NCBI RefSeq assembly: GCF_900109285.1
Contig: NZ_FNZQ01000001.1
Coordinates: 277,001 to 341,000 of the forward strand
Source of the DNA: Jannaschia helgolandensis
Lineage (GTDB): Bacteria > Pseudomonadota > Alphaproteobacteria > Rhodobacterales > Rhodobacteraceae
DNA: 64,000 nt
Direction of reading: 5' to 3'
Shown piece after piece: positions 9,456-18,118 of the stretch. The position numbers and the translations under genes are program-made. Every line of letters starts with the position of its first letter. Position 1 is the first letter of the stretch. The notes under the pieces were generated by a model. That model had not been told where the DNA came from. It made no database searches and was given only the letters and a program-made list of their open reading frames with translations.

Positions 9456-10312
9456 CGGCCTATGATCCCCGCATAACGCCAGCCAACGGTCACGCCGCCG
9501 CGCACGAATTGCGCGGTCTGGTCCAGGCGACGCGCTACGTCAAAGGCACGGTTCGCACGGTGCAGCAGCCGCTTGTCAACCTGTCGGACGCTCCGCGCGG
9601 CGAACGCTCCAGTCAGCTTTTGTTCGGTGAAGCGTTCCGGGTGATCGACGAGCGTGACGGTTTTGCCTTCGGGCAGAGCCTGCGGGACGGATATTGCGGT
9701 TATGTCATCTCCGGTGCCCTGACGCGGCAGGAAGCGGCGACGCATTGGGTCGCTGCCCCTGCCACGCATCTGTATCCCAAGGGCCGCCTCAAAGCACCGC
9801 CCGAGGTCGCGATCTTTTTCGGCAGCCAGGTGCGGGTGACGTCCGATCTTGGCGACTTCAAGAAAATCTCGACCGGACACTTCATTCCGACCGGCCATCT
9901 GCAACCGCTACGCGCGCGGTTTTCCGACACGGTCGGCGTGGCGGACATGTTTCTGGGCACGCCCTATCTGTGGGGGGGCTCGTCGCGATGGGGTATCGAT
10001 TGTTCGGGACTGGTGCAGGCGGCGCTCGTGGCCTGCGGTCTGGACTGTCCACGCGACAGTGATCAGCAACGCGGCGTCGGGCGCGAACTTCACCCCGAGG
10101 AGCCATTGCAGCGCGGCGATCTGATCTTCTGGTCCGGGCACGTCGGTCTGATGTCAGACGCCAATACCCTTCTGCACGCCAATGCCCATCACATGGCGGT
10201 CGCCTATGAACCGCTTGTGCAGGCCCGCAACCGGATCGCCGCGAATACTGACGGCGCGGAGGCCGGCACCGGCGATATCGTGATGCGACGACGGCCCGAA
10301 TTGCGGAGTTGA
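9452..10312 (+). CDS. NlpC/P60 family peptidoglycan hydrolase
   Basis: A 286-residue cysteine peptidase expected to cut D-Glu-diaminopimelate bonds in murein peptides. Residues about 30-150 look like tandem bacterial SH3 domains. The catalytic domain follows, with Cys184 in DCSGLVQ, His230 in SGHVGLM and a third polar residue around His242-His246. No signal peptide is visible, which suggests a cytoplasmic murein-peptide recycling role, in keeping with its coupled aminopeptidase neighbour. The start is GTG at 9452, overlapping the upstream stop (GTGA). Confidence 0.9.
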   Translation: MTAYDPRITPANGHAAAHELRGLVQATRYVKGTVRTVQQPLVNLSDAPRGERSSQLLFGEAFRVIDERDGFAFGQSLRDGYCGYVISGALTRQEAATHWVAAPATHLYPKGRLKAPPEVAIFFGSQVRVTSDLGDFKKISTGHFIPTGHLQPLRARFSDTVGVADMFLGTPYLWGGSSRWGIDCSGLVQAALVACGLDCPRDSDQQRGVGRELHPEEPLQRGDLIFWSGHVGLMSDANTLLHANAHHMAVAYEPLVQARNRIAANTDGAEAGTGDIVMRRRPELRS

Positions 10313-10338
10313 CGATATGCGGTCGGGCGAACCGTTCG

Positions 10339-10674
10339 TCAGTTCACCGACCGGATCAGCTTGCGTTCCAGCACGCGCAGGACAGTTTTCAGGTCCGACC
10401 CGCGTCGCAGAATACGGCCATCCATCCCGATGACACAGTAAAGACCCTGCTTGGCCGCCATCTTCGGGCGCTTTTCGATGCGAAACATCGGTTGTTCGGC
10501 GGTGCGGCGAAAAACCGAAAAGACAGCCACGTCACGCAGCGCGGATATGCCGTAATCCCGCCATTCGCCCGCCGCGACGAACCGACCGTATAACGACAGG
10601 ATCACCGACAGTTCACTGCGCTGAAAATGCACATTGTCGTGGGTCGGAGAATGGATCGGCGTCGGCGCATTCAT
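10339..10674 (-). CDS. DUF2794 family protein
   Basis: A 111-residue soluble protein of the alphaproteobacterial DUF2794 family, whose function is not established. Typical features are VHFQRSELSVILSLYGRFV near the N-terminus and KQGLYCVIGMDGRILRRG toward the end. I place the start at 10674 (MNAPTP) rather than 10710, because family members begin shortly before the conserved FxR-EL-IL block and the extra 12 residues are Arg/Cys-rich. It converges on the NlpC/P60 gene with 26 bases between stops. Confidence 0.75.
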   Translation of the reverse strand: MNAPTPIHSPTHDNVHFQRSELSVILSLYGRFVAAGEWRDYGISALRDVAVFSVFRRTAEQPMFRIEKRPKMAAKQGLYCVIGMDGRILRRGSDLKTVLRVLERKLIRSVN

Positions 10675-10779
10675 TGCGTCAAACGTGGCCCTTGCCGGGC
10701 ATCGGCGCAAGGTTTCGTTGTGCCGGATGGACGCGAAGACGTTAACTTCGTCACATATCTGCCCTGAAATTACCCGGCC

Positions 10780-10971
10780 ATGACCGCATCGTCACCCTCA
10801 AACCGCCGCGCGACACTCTCAAAACGGATCATGTAGGAGCGAAAGCTCACCCCGATGCGACGAACTATTGCCCCCACCCAGTCGCCGCATCAGGGAGCTA
10901 CAGGCAGATAGGTTCCACAAATCGCCTGCCGGTCATCACGACCCCGTCCTTCAGGACGGGGTCGCTTTTTG
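10780..10971 (+). ncRNA. Candidate structured small RNA, family unknown
   Basis: This plus-strand stretch between DUF2794 and ilvE has no gene but folds well by eye. A closing helix pairs 10780-10786 (ATGACCG) with 10930-10936. An irregular central hairpin pairs 10844-10847, 10850-10852 and 10854-10859 with 10996-less positions 10896-10899, 10893-10895 and 10886-10891. A smaller hairpin pairs 10903-10907 with 10926-10930. A GAGC-GAAA-GCTC tetraloop hairpin (10837-10848) is an alternative fold. A perfect terminator follows at once. The closed-helix plan and about 157 bases would suit a 6S-like RNA, but I cannot match any family by sequence, and the 5' end is a guess. Confidence 0.4.
10940..10970 (+). 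terminator. Rho-independent terminator, plus strand
   Basis: GACCCCGTCC (10940-10949), loop TTCA, and GGACGGGGTC (10954-10963) form a perfect 10-bp stem followed by CGC and five T. The T run exists only on the plus strand, yet the nearest upstream gene on this strand ends 600 bases earlier. That is the main evidence for a separate small RNA here. Confidence 0.8.
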
Positions 10972-10988
10972 TTATGCAGTCCGCCGTA

Positions 10989-11855
10989 TCAGGTTCGGAC
11001 CAGCTTTTCATAGGATTCCGCGATATCGCGGGTCAGTTCGCCCACCTCGAAATTATAATCCCCGATCTGACCCACCGGCGTGACCTCGGCGGCGGTACCG
11101 GTCAGCCAGCACTGCTCGAACCCCTCCAGCTCCTCGGGCATGATATGGCGTTCGTGGACCTTGATTCCGCGGTCGCGGAGCATCCCCAGCACCGTTTGTC
11201 TCGTGATTCCATTCAGGAAGCAGTCAGGATCAGGCGTATGTACCTCGCCGTTCTTGACGAAGAAAATGTTCGCGCCCGTCGCCTCGGCGACATAGCCGCG
11301 ATAGTCGAACATCATCGCATCCGAACAGCCTTTCGCCTCTGCGGCATGCTTTGACATCGTACAGATCATGTAGAGGCCCGCGGCCTTGGCGGTGTATGGT
11401 GCCGTTTCGGGCGAGGGACGTTTCCACCGCGCGATGTCCAGCTTCGCGCCTTTCATCTTGGCGTCACCATAGTAATTGCCCCAGGCCCAGGTCGCGACAG
11501 CCATCCGCACCGGGTTGCGTGCTGAACTGACGCCCATATCCTCGCCCGCACCGCGCCATGCCAGAACACGAACATAAGCGTCGTCCAGCCCGTTGGCTTT
11601 CATCGTTTCGTATTTCGCGGCCTCGATCTCGTCGATCGAATAGGGGATTTCCATATCGAGCGCCCGTCCCGAAGCGATCAGACGCTCCGAATGTCGGCGC
11701 GATTCGAAGATCTTGCCGGAATAGGCACGCTCGCCCTCGAAAACGGCGCTGGCATAGTGCATTGCATGGGTCAGCAGGTGGACATTCGCGTCCTTCCAGT
11801 CGACCAGCGTGCCATCCATCCAAATCTTGCCATCGAGTTCCGCATAGGACCCAGC
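10989..11855 (-). CDS. ilvE: Branched-chain amino acid aminotransferase
   Basis: PLP enzyme that makes leucine, isoleucine and valine from their 2-oxo acids and glutamate. A fold-type IV protein of 288 residues. The PLP lysine is probably Lys158 in YTAKAAGLY; FDYRGYVAEATGANIFF and FLNGITRQTVL are typical IlvE blocks. I start at 11855 (MAGSYAELDG), preceded by GGAGAA at proper spacing, not at 11897. It is divergent from petP. A TTGACA-type promoter lies about 65 bases upstream. Confidence 0.95.
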   Translation of the reverse strand, partial: AGSYAELDGKIWMDGTLVDWKDANVHLLTHAMHYASAVFEGERAYSGKIFESRRHSERLIASGRALDMEIPYSIDEIEAAKYETMKANGLDDAYVRVLAWRGAGEDMGVSSARNPVRMAVATWAWGNYYGDAKMKGAKLDIARWKRPSPETAPYTAKAAGLYMICTMSKHAAEAKGCSDAMMFDYRGYVAEATGANIFFVKNGEVHTPDPDCFLNGITRQTVLGMLRDRGIKVHERHIMPEELEGFEQCWLTGTAAEVTPVGQIGDYNFEVGELTRDIAESYEKLVRT

Positions 11856-11927
11856 CATGATGTTCTCCATTCCATTCGTTACGAAATTACGCCCCATTCG
11901 GACATAATATTGCGTGAAATCTGGCCG

Positions 11928-11956
11928 TCGCTAACAATCCCGTCTTGGAATGTCAA
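11928..11956 (-). promoter_or_regulatory. Candidate promoter for ilvE
   Basis: On the minus strand, TTGACA (11956-11951), 17 bases, then TAGCGA (11933-11928). The -35 box is a perfect consensus and the -10 is weak. It implies a leader of about 65 bases. The same 139-base spacer must also hold the petP promoter. Confidence 0.4.
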
Positions 11957-11994
11957 CAAGACTGACGTAGTTTCAGCCAGCACAAGGGGGGAAA

Positions 11995-12489
11995 ATGGCC
12001 CAGGGACACAGCGACAATCTTCTGTTTCTTACCGATGAACAGCTGCGTCGCGCAATCGAGGCGATGTTCTTCGCCTATCGCGGCTTCACCGCCGACCCGG
12101 ACCGTATTCTGGCCGAAATGAACTATGGCCGTGCCCATCACCGCGCGATCCACTTCATCCATCGCAGCCCCGGAACCACCGTCAACAACCTGCTGGCGAT
12201 CCTGGGCGTGACCAAACAATCGCTGAACCGCGTCCTGCGAACCCTGGTCGAGGATGGGCTGGTCGACAGCCGCGTGGGTCAACGCGACCGCCGCGAACGA
12301 CACCTTTACCTGACTGAACGCGGCGATGCGCTGGAGCGGGAGCTGTCGGATGCGCAGCGCGCCCGCATGCGCGCCGCCTTCCGAGAAGCGGGCCCGACTG
12401 CCGTCGCTGGATTTCGCGAGGTCCTTGAGCATATGATGGACCCGGAACTGCGCCGCCATTTCGCGGTTGCGAAGGAAGGCGACAGATGA
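11995..12489 (+). CDS. petP: MarR-family regulator, PetP-like
   Basis: A 164-residue winged-helix protein. The DNA-binding region is TVNNLLAILGVTKQSLNRVL (about residues 62-81) with the wing RDRRERHLYLTERG after it. The start at 11995 follows AGGGGGG. It is joined by ATGA to a response regulator, the same order as petP-petR of Rhodobacter capsulatus, where the pair lies next to the cytochrome bc1 genes. Here the bc1 genes are not adjacent. The name rests on family, gene order and lineage; the ligand and targets are unknown. Confidence 0.75.
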   Translation: MAQGHSDNLLFLTDEQLRRAIEAMFFAYRGFTADPDRILAEMNYGRAHHRAIHFIHRSPGTTVNNLLAILGVTKQSLNRVLRTLVEDGLVDSRVGQRDRRERHLYLTERGDALERELSDAQRARMRAAFREAGPTAVAGFREVLEHMMDPELRRHFAVAKEGDR

Positions 12490-13196
12490 CCGAAGATGCC
12501 CTGCCGGGCCATCAGGCTCATGTCCTGCTGGTGGATGACGACGAACGAATCCGGGGGCTCTTGCAGAAGTTCCTGATGCGCAACGGCTATCTGATCACCG
12601 CAGCCCGCGATGCGGATCATGCGCGGCGTCTGCTGGCGGGTCTGGATTTCGATCTGGCTATCCTCGACGTGATGATGCCGGGCGACAATGGCTTCGTGCT
12701 CTGTGCGGAAATCCGCGAGACGCGGGACATGCCGATCCTGCTGCTGACGGCCAAGGGCGAAACATCGGACCGGATCACCGGGCTGGAGGCCGGGGCCGAC
12801 GATTACCTGTCCAAACCGTTCGAACCGAAAGAGCTTCTGCTGCGGCTCAAGGCGATCCTGCGACGTGTTCCTGCCTCGGGCGGCGCCATGCCAAAGACGC
12901 TGCACCTCGGCTCTGCGCGCTACGATCTGGACCGCGGCGAATTGTTCCGCGGACAGGACCCTGTGCGCCTGACCGCAACCGAGACGACGTTGATGCGTGT
13001 CCTCGCTGCGACCCCGCATCAGGCGGTCAGCCGCGCCACGCTGGTCGACAGGCTGGGCCGTGACGGCGAGGCGTCGGGCGAACGCGCGGTCGACGTACAG
13101 ATCACCCGCCTTCGCCGCAAGTTGGAACAGGATCCGAAGCAGCCGCGATATCTTCAGACGGTGCGCGGCGAAGGTTACATGCTTGCACCCGACTGA
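12486..13196 (+). CDS. petR: OmpR-family response regulator, PetR-like
   Basis: A 236-residue regulator: a receiver domain (about residues 12-125) with the acidic pair in LLVDDDER, phospho-acceptor Asp in AILDVMMPG and conserved Lys in YLSKPFEP. A C-terminal winged helix (about 140-234) ends VRGEGYML. All phosphorylation residues are present. Translation is coupled to petP by a 4-base overlap. No histidine kinase lies beside it, which matches the orphan PetR of Rhodobacter. It probably controls respiratory or photosynthetic electron transport genes, an inference from homology only. Confidence 0.85.
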   Translation: MTEDALPGHQAHVLLVDDDERIRGLLQKFLMRNGYLITAARDADHARRLLAGLDFDLAILDVMMPGDNGFVLCAEIRETRDMPILLLTAKGETSDRITGLEAGADDYLSKPFEPKELLLRLKAILRRVPASGGAMPKTLHLGSARYDLDRGELFRGQDPVRLTATETTLMRVLAATPHQAVSRATLVDRLGRDGEASGERAVDVQITRLRRKLEQDPKQPRYLQTVRGEGYMLAPD

Positions 13197-13205
13197 GCGG
13201 TGGCC

Positions 13206-13250
13206 GGGGGTCAAGCCCCAGACCCCCTGGGATACTTTCGCCAAAAGGAA
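13206..13250 (+). repeat. Putative intergenic hairpin element
   Basis: GGGGGTC (13206-13212), an 8-base loop and GACCCCC (13221-13227) form a perfect 7-bp stem, followed by TGGGATACTTTCGCCAAAAG. This combination resembles short elements that I recall recurring between genes in Rhodobacteraceae genomes. There is no T run, so it is a poor terminator. Its end supplies an AAGGA ribosome site to the next gene. Only one copy lies in this window, so repeat status is inferred. Confidence 0.35.
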
Positions 13251-13262
13251 AACGACCTTCCA

Positions 13263-14186
13263 ATGACCCTGCTGATGACCCATCCCGATGCCGACGCGCA
13301 CGAAAATCCGCCCGGCCACCCCGAACAGGTGAGGCGACTTCAGGCCGTTCGCCGTGCAATGGACGACATGGTTCTGGCGCGCGAGAAACCGTCGGAAGCA
13401 TCGGACGCAGATCTGACCCGCTGTCATCCGCAGGATTATGTCGATGCGCTGACGGCCGCCTCGCCCGCCGAAGGCTGGGCGCAACTCGACCCTGACACCT
13501 ATCTGTCGCCCGGCACGATCCGCGCAGCGCGTCTGGCTGCGGGGGCCGCGATCCGCGCGGTGGACGCGGTGATCGGCGGCGAACACGCGAACGCCTTCGT
13601 CGCCATGCGCCCACCCGGACATCATGCCGAAACGGCCAAGCCGATGGGGTTCTGCCTGTTCGGCACCGTCGCCATCGCCGCCAAACATGCTTTGGATGTG
13701 CATGGACTTGACCGGGTGGCCGTGGTCGATTTCGACGTCCACCACGGTAATGGCACGCAGGATTTGTTGTGGGACGAGCCGCGAACGCTGTTCGTCTCCT
13801 CCCACCAGTCACCGCTCTGGCCCGGAACTGGCGAGGTCGGGGACAGGGGCGCGCATGACAACATCATCAACGTCCCCTTGCCACCGGGCAGCGACGGCAG
13901 CGTGTTTCGCACCCGGATGAAACCTGCCCTTGACCGACTGGACGCCTTCGCGCCCGAACTGGTCATCGTCTCGGCCGGATTCGACGCCCACCGAGAAGAC
14001 CCGCTGGCGCAGTTGGAATGGGACGAGGATGATTTCGCCTGGATCACCGAACAGCTGTGCGATCTGGCGGATCGCCATGCCGAAGGCCGTCTGGTGTCAT
14101 GCCTCGAAGGCGGCTATGACCTCGACGCGCTGGCGACCTCGGTCGCCGCCCATGTGGAAGTTCTGCGGAGGCGGGGAAATGGCTGA
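13263..14186 (+). CDS. Histone-deacetylase-family amidohydrolase
   Basis: A 307-residue zinc hydrolase of the arginase/deacetylase fold, related to acetoin-utilisation (AcuC) and acetylpolyamine amidohydrolases. Key motifs are RPPGHHAE (116-123) with the two active-site histidines, and DFDVHHGNGTQ (156-166) with zinc-binding Asp and His. SAGFDAHREDPL carries the third metal ligand, and LEGGYDLDAL the catalytic-loop Gly/Tyr. It probably removes acetyl groups from small amines or proteins. It heads the xseB-ispA-dxs run and overlaps xseB by 8 bases, an arrangement common in this family of bacteria. Confidence 0.9.
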   Translation: MTLLMTHPDADAHENPPGHPEQVRRLQAVRRAMDDMVLAREKPSEASDADLTRCHPQDYVDALTAASPAEGWAQLDPDTYLSPGTIRAARLAAGAAIRAVDAVIGGEHANAFVAMRPPGHHAETAKPMGFCLFGTVAIAAKHALDVHGLDRVAVVDFDVHHGNGTQDLLWDEPRTLFVSSHQSPLWPGTGEVGDRGAHDNIINVPLPPGSDGSVFRTRMKPALDRLDAFAPELVIVSAGFDAHREDPLAQLEWDEDDFAWITEQLCDLADRHAEGRLVSCLEGGYDLDALATSVAAHVEVLRRRGNG

Positions 14187-14418
14187 TGACATCAGGGACA
14201 TGAGTTTCGAGACGGCCTTGGCCGAGCTGGAAAAAGTTGTGAACCAATTGGACAGCGGCGACGTGCCGCTGGAAAATTCCATCAGGCTTTATGAACGCGG
14301 CGCGGCCCTGAAGGCGCATTGCGATGCCAAGCTGAAGGACGCCGAGGAAAAGGTCGCGCAGATAACCCTCGATGCGAAGGGACAGCCGACCGGCACCACC
14401 CCGGCCGAGGGAATGTGA
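14179..14418 (+). CDS. xseB: Exonuclease VII small subunit
   Basis: A 79-residue helical protein that joins XseA to form exonuclease VII, which degrades single-stranded DNA in both directions. The conserved core SFETALAELEKVVNQLDSG and PLENSIRLYERG is clear (about residues 9-45). The start at 14179 sits within the end of the upstream gene after GCGGGGAAA. Its stop overlaps the GTG of ispA. The large subunit is not in this window. Confidence 0.93.
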   Translation: MADDIRDMSFETALAELEKVVNQLDSGDVPLENSIRLYERGAALKAHCDAKLKDAEEKVAQITLDAKGQPTGTTPAEGM

Positions 14419-15284
14419 CTTTCCAAGACCGGCTGCGCACAGCCCAGGACGACATTCAAACGACACTGACCGACCTGCTGGCCGCTTTCGACGGGCCGGT
14501 GGGCGACGCGATGCGTTATGCCTGTACCGGCGGAAAACGTCTGCGCGGGTTTCTGGCGCTGGAGACCTCGGCTCTGTTCGACGTGCCCCGGCCCCGTGCC
14601 TTGCGGGCGGCGGCGGCGATCGAGGCGGTTCACGCCTATTCCCTGATCCACGACGACCTGCCCTGCATGGACGACGACGACATGCGGCGCGGTCACCCCA
14701 CCGTCCACCGCAGATGGGACGATGCGACGGCGGTTCTGGCCGGGGATGCGTTGCAGTCCGCAGCTTTCGAATGGCTGGCGGATGCCGCAACCCATGACGA
14801 CGCCGGCGTTCGCGCCGATCTGGTGCTGACACTGGCCCGGAACGCAGGCGCGGCGGGCATGGTGCGGGGACAGGCGCTGGATATCGCGGCGGAAACGGCG
14901 GCGACGGCCCTGTCACTGGATCAGATCATCGAATTGCAGCGTCTGAAAACCGGATGTCTGCTGGAATGGCCGTGTCGCGCCGGTGCCTTGCTGGCGCAGG
15001 CCAATCCCGCGCCCCTGCTGGCTTATGCCGCTGATCTGGGGCTGGCGTTCCAGATCGCCGATGACTTGCTCGACGTCGAAGGCGACGCAGAAATCGTGGG
15101 CAAGGCCGTCGGCAAGGATGCGGGCGCCGGCAAGGCAACATTTGTATCGCTAATGGGAGCTGAGGCGGCCCGTACCCGTGCCGATAATCTTGTTAAAACT
15201 GCACAAGGCAGCCTTTTGCCCTTCGGTGATCGCGCTGATACCCTTGCCGCGGTCGCGCGCTATGTCGTGACCCGCGACAAGTGA
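14415..15284 (+). CDS. ispA: Polyprenyl (farnesyl/geranyl) diphosphate synthase
   Basis: Condenses isopentenyl diphosphate with allylic diphosphates. It has 289 residues and both aspartate-rich motifs, [10 protein letters not shown] (80-89) and DDLLD (216-220), which bind magnesium and diphosphate. The extended first motif is that of bacterial farnesyl diphosphate synthases. The start is GTG at 14415, overlapping the xseB stop (GTGA). It sits 10 bases before dxs, so precursor supply and chain elongation are expressed together. Confidence 0.93.
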   Translation: MTFQDRLRTAQDDIQTTLTDLLAAFDGPVGDAMRYACTGGKRLRGFLALETSALFDVPRPRALRAAAAIEAVHAYSLIHDDLPCMDDDDMRRGHPTVHRRWDDATAVLAGDALQSAAFEWLADAATHDDAGVRADLVLTLARNAGAAGMVRGQALDIAAETAATALSLDQIIELQRLKTGCLLEWPCRAGALLAQANPAPLLAYAADLGLAFQIADDLLDVEGDAEIVGKAVGKDAGAGKATFVSLMGAEAARTRADNLVKTAQGSLLPFGDRADTLAAVARYVVTRDK

Positions 15285-15294
15285 GGCCGACGCC

Positions 15295-17217
15295 ATGACC
15301 GAAACTCCTGCCCCCGAAACACCGCTTCTTGACCGGATCGCCGAGCCCGCTGACTTGCGCAATCTGTCGGACCGCGACTTGCGACAGGTCGCCGACGAAC
15401 TTCGGTCCGAGACGATACACGCGGTATCCCGAACCGGCGGTCATCTGGGGGCCGGGCTGGGTGTAGTCGAACTGACCGTGGCATTACACGCTGTCTTCGA
15501 CACGCCCCGCGACAAATTGATCTGGGACGTCTCGCATCAATGTTACCCGCACAAAATCCTGACCGGGCGCCGCAGTCAGATGAATACGCTGCGCCAGAAG
15601 GATGGCCTGTCCGGCTTCACCAAACGCACGGAATCGCCTTACGACCCGTTCGGGGCGGCCCATGCCTCGACCTCGATCTCGGCGGCGTTGGGATTTGCCG
15701 TCGGACGTGACTTGGGGGCACCGGGCAATGGCGACGCCATCGCGGTGATAGGCGACGGCGCGTTGACCGGCGGTATGGCATTCGAGGCGCTGAACCACGC
15801 CGGACATCTGAAGAAGCGCCTGATCGTGATCCTGAACGACAACGAAATGTCGATTGCACCGCCGGTGGGCGCGATGTCGTCCTATCTGTCGCGGCTCTAT
15901 GCGGGAAATCCGTTCCAGGACCTGAAGGCCGCTGCCAAGGGTGCCGTCGGATTCCTGCCAGGCCCCCTCCAGGAAGGCGCGCGCCGGGCGAAAGAGATGC
16001 TCAAGGGCATGACCGTCGGCGGCACATTGTTCGAAGAACTGGGCTTCAGCTATGTCGGACCTATCGACGGGCACGATATGGAGACGTTGCTGGGGGTGCT
16101 GCGTGCCGTCAAGACACGTGCGACGGGGCCGATCCTGATCCATGCGATCACCAAGAAGGGCAAGGGCTTCCGCCCCGCCGAACACGCAAGCGACGGAGGT
16201 CATGCGACCGCCCGGTTCAATGTGACGACCGGGGCGCAGTCCAAGGCCCCGTCCAACGCGCCCAGCTATACCAAGGTCTTTGCCGAAAGCCTGATGCAGG
16301 AAGCCGCTGACGACGATCGCATCGTCGCGGTCACGGCGGCGATGCCGGATGGCACCGGGCTGAACCTGTTCGCGGAACGCTTTTCGTCGCGTTGCTTCGA
16401 TGTGGGCATCGCTGAACAGCATGGTGTGACATTCTGTGCGGGTCTGGCCGCATCGGGGATGAAGCCGTTCTGCACGATCTACTCGACATTCCTGCAACGG
16501 GGTTATGACCAGATCGTCCACGACGTCGCCCTGCAACGTCTGCCGGTGCGTTTCGCCATCGACCGGGCCGGTCTGGTCGGGGCAGATGGTGCGACCCATG
16601 CCGGAAGCTTCGACATCGCCTATCTGTCCAACCTTCCGGGCATGGTCGTCATGGCCGCCGCCGACGAAGCCGAGTTGCGGCATATGGTGGCGACCGCCGC
16701 GGCCCATGACGACGGCCCGATCGCGTTCCGCTTCCCGCGCGGCGAAGGCGTCGGCTGCGACCTGCCCGAACGGGGCGCACCATTGGAGATCGGCAAGGGA
16801 CGGATGATCCACGAAGGCTCCCGCGTTGCGATCCTGTCCTTCGGCGCGCGTCTGGCCGAAGTGGAGGCTGCGCGCGAAAAACTGATGGCGCGGGGCATTA
16901 CGCCGACCGTCGCGGATGCCCGTTTCGCCAAACCATTGGACCGCGAACTGATCCTGCAACTGGCCCGGGACCACGAGGCGCTGATCACCATTGAGGAAGG
17001 CGCCGTCGGGGGTTTCGGCAGTCACGTCGCGCAATTGCTGGCCGAAAACGCCGTGTTCGACACAGGCCTGCGCTTCCGGTCGATGGTCCTGCCGGATGCC
17101 TTTATTGATCAGGCCGGCCCGCACCAGATGTATGCCGACGCCGGGCTGAATTCAGACGATATCGAACGCCGTGTGCTGTCGGTTTTAGGGGTCGACGTTC
17201 TGGAACGCCGCGCCTGA
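15295..17217 (+). CDS. dxs: 1-deoxy-D-xylulose-5-phosphate synthase
   Basis: First enzyme of the MEP isoprenoid pathway: joins pyruvate and glyceraldehyde-3-phosphate with thiamine diphosphate. It has 640 residues, full length. [14 protein letters not shown] lies near the N-terminus, the ThDP-magnesium motif begins GDGALTGG at residue 153 and continues to NDNEMSI, and the catalytic Glu is about residue 374 in GIAEQHG. Last gene of the xseB-ispA-dxs run. In phototrophic relatives this cluster supplies carotenoids and quinones; no pigment genes are in the window. Confidence 0.97.
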   Translation: MTETPAPETPLLDRIAEPADLRNLSDRDLRQVADELRSETIHAVSRTGGHLGAGLGVVELTVALHAVFDTPRDKLIWDVSHQCYPHKILTGRRSQMNTLRQKDGLSGFTKRTESPYDPFGAAHASTSISAALGFAVGRDLGAPGNGDAIAVIGDGALTGGMAFEALNHAGHLKKRLIVILNDNEMSIAPPVGAMSSYLSRLYAGNPFQDLKAAAKGAVGFLPGPLQEGARRAKEMLKGMTVGGTLFEELGFSYVGPIDGHDMETLLGVLRAVKTRATGPILIHAITKKGKGFRPAEHASDGGHATARFNVTTGAQSKAPSNAPSYTKVFAESLMQEAADDDRIVAVTAAMPDGTGLNLFAERFSSRCFDVGIAEQHGVTFCAGLAASGMKPFCTIYSTFLQRGYDQIVHDVALQRLPVRFAIDRAGLVGADGATHAGSFDIAYLSNLPGMVVMAAADEAELRHMVATAAAHDDGPIAFRFPRGEGVGCDLPERGAPLEIGKGRMIHEGSRVAILSFGARLAEVEAAREKLMARGITPTVADARFAKPLDRELILQLARDHEALITIEEGAVGGFGSHVAQLLAENAVFDTGLRFRSMVLPDAFIDQAGPHQMYADAGLNSDDIERRVLSVLGVDVLERRA

Positions 17218-17231
17218 CGGGACAGACGCGG

Positions 17232-17246
17232 TTAACCAGATTTTAT
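17232..17246. promoter_or_regulatory. CtrA-like site, one mismatch
   Basis: TTAA, seven bases, TTAT: one change from the TTAA-N7-TTAA consensus bound by the alphaproteobacterial cell-cycle regulator CtrA. It lies 48 bases before the epimerase/sugar-transferase pair. Confidence 0.3.
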
Positions 17247-17293
17247 GATTTGCTGACTAGGCTTCGAAAAAACCGAGGATTGGCAGGACGATC

Positions 17294-18118
17294 ATGATGC
17301 CCGACCCTTTGTCAACAGGTCTGGACGGCTTGGCCGTTACAGGCGCAACCGGACGGATCGGGACCCTGTTGCGCGGCATTTGGTCGAATGGTGGGGCCGA
17401 TGGCATTGCTTGGCTCGCGCGGTCGGACGAACCATTACCGGACATGCTGCGCGGACGGCGAACCCTGTTGGCGCTGGCCGGGGTGACCTGTGGGGATGCG
17501 GCGGCCATCGACAGTAACGTCACACTCGCCATCGGAGCGCTGGATGCTGCCCGTGACGAAAATCTGGATCGCGTTTTCCTGATGTCCTCCGCCGCGATCT
17601 ATGGCCGCGCAACGGGCCGCCTGAGCGAAGATCGCGCGCCTACACCCATCAGTCCCTACGGCGCGGCAAAGGCCCGGATGGAGGCCGCTGCTGCCGAATG
17701 GACGGAATGCCATCCCGATGGCCCGCAAGTCACCTGTTTGCGGTTGGGAAATGTCGCCGGGGCGGATGCCTTGCTCGGCCAGCTGAATGGGTGCGCACCC
17801 AGCCTCGACGTCTTCGCAAACGGTCGCACCCCTTGTCGCAGCTATCTTGGCCCTGTCTCTCTGGCTGCGATCCTGTCACGGTTGTTCGCCTGTCCATCCC
17901 CTTTGCCTCCGGTATTGAACGTCTCGGCCCCGGACCCTGTCGACATGGCAGACCTGCTTCGTGCTGCAGATCGGCAATGGCTCGGTATACCGGCGGGCGT
18001 GGATGCCATAGCGAAAGTCTCGCTGGACGTGCGGGTATTGCGCAGGTTTGTGGATTTGCCCGAAGGTTGTGCAAGCCCGGAGCGTATCGTCGCCGAATGG
18101 CGCGGTCTGGCCGCATGA
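17294..18118 (+). CDS. NAD-dependent epimerase/dehydratase family protein
   Basis: A 274-residue extended-SDR protein. The nucleotide loop TGATGRIGTL is near residue 16, the active-site Ser region is FLMSSAAIYG, and the catalytic YxxxK is YGAAKARME (about 120-124). Such enzymes modify nucleotide sugars. It is shorter than the usual 300-330 residues. ATG occurs at both 17294 and 17297 after AGGACG; I use the first. It overlaps the sugar transferase by ATGA, so it probably makes or alters a sugar precursor for that enzyme. Confidence 0.8.
   Translation: MMPDPLSTGLDGLAVTGATGRIGTLLRGIWSNGGADGIAWLARSDEPLPDMLRGRRTLLALAGVTCGDAAAIDSNVTLAIGALDAARDENLDRVFLMSSAAIYGRATGRLSEDRAPTPISPYGAAKARMEAAAAEWTECHPDGPQVTCLRLGNVAGADALLGQLNGCAPSLDVFANGRTPCRSYLGPVSLAAILSRLFACPSPLPPVLNVSAPDPVDMADLLRAADRQWLGIPAGVDAIAKVSLDVRVLRRFVDLPEGCASPERIVAEWRGLAA

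Noticed and set aside
15484-17124. Long minus-strand open frame opposite dxs
   Set aside because: Antisense shadow of dxs, no motif or ribosome site.
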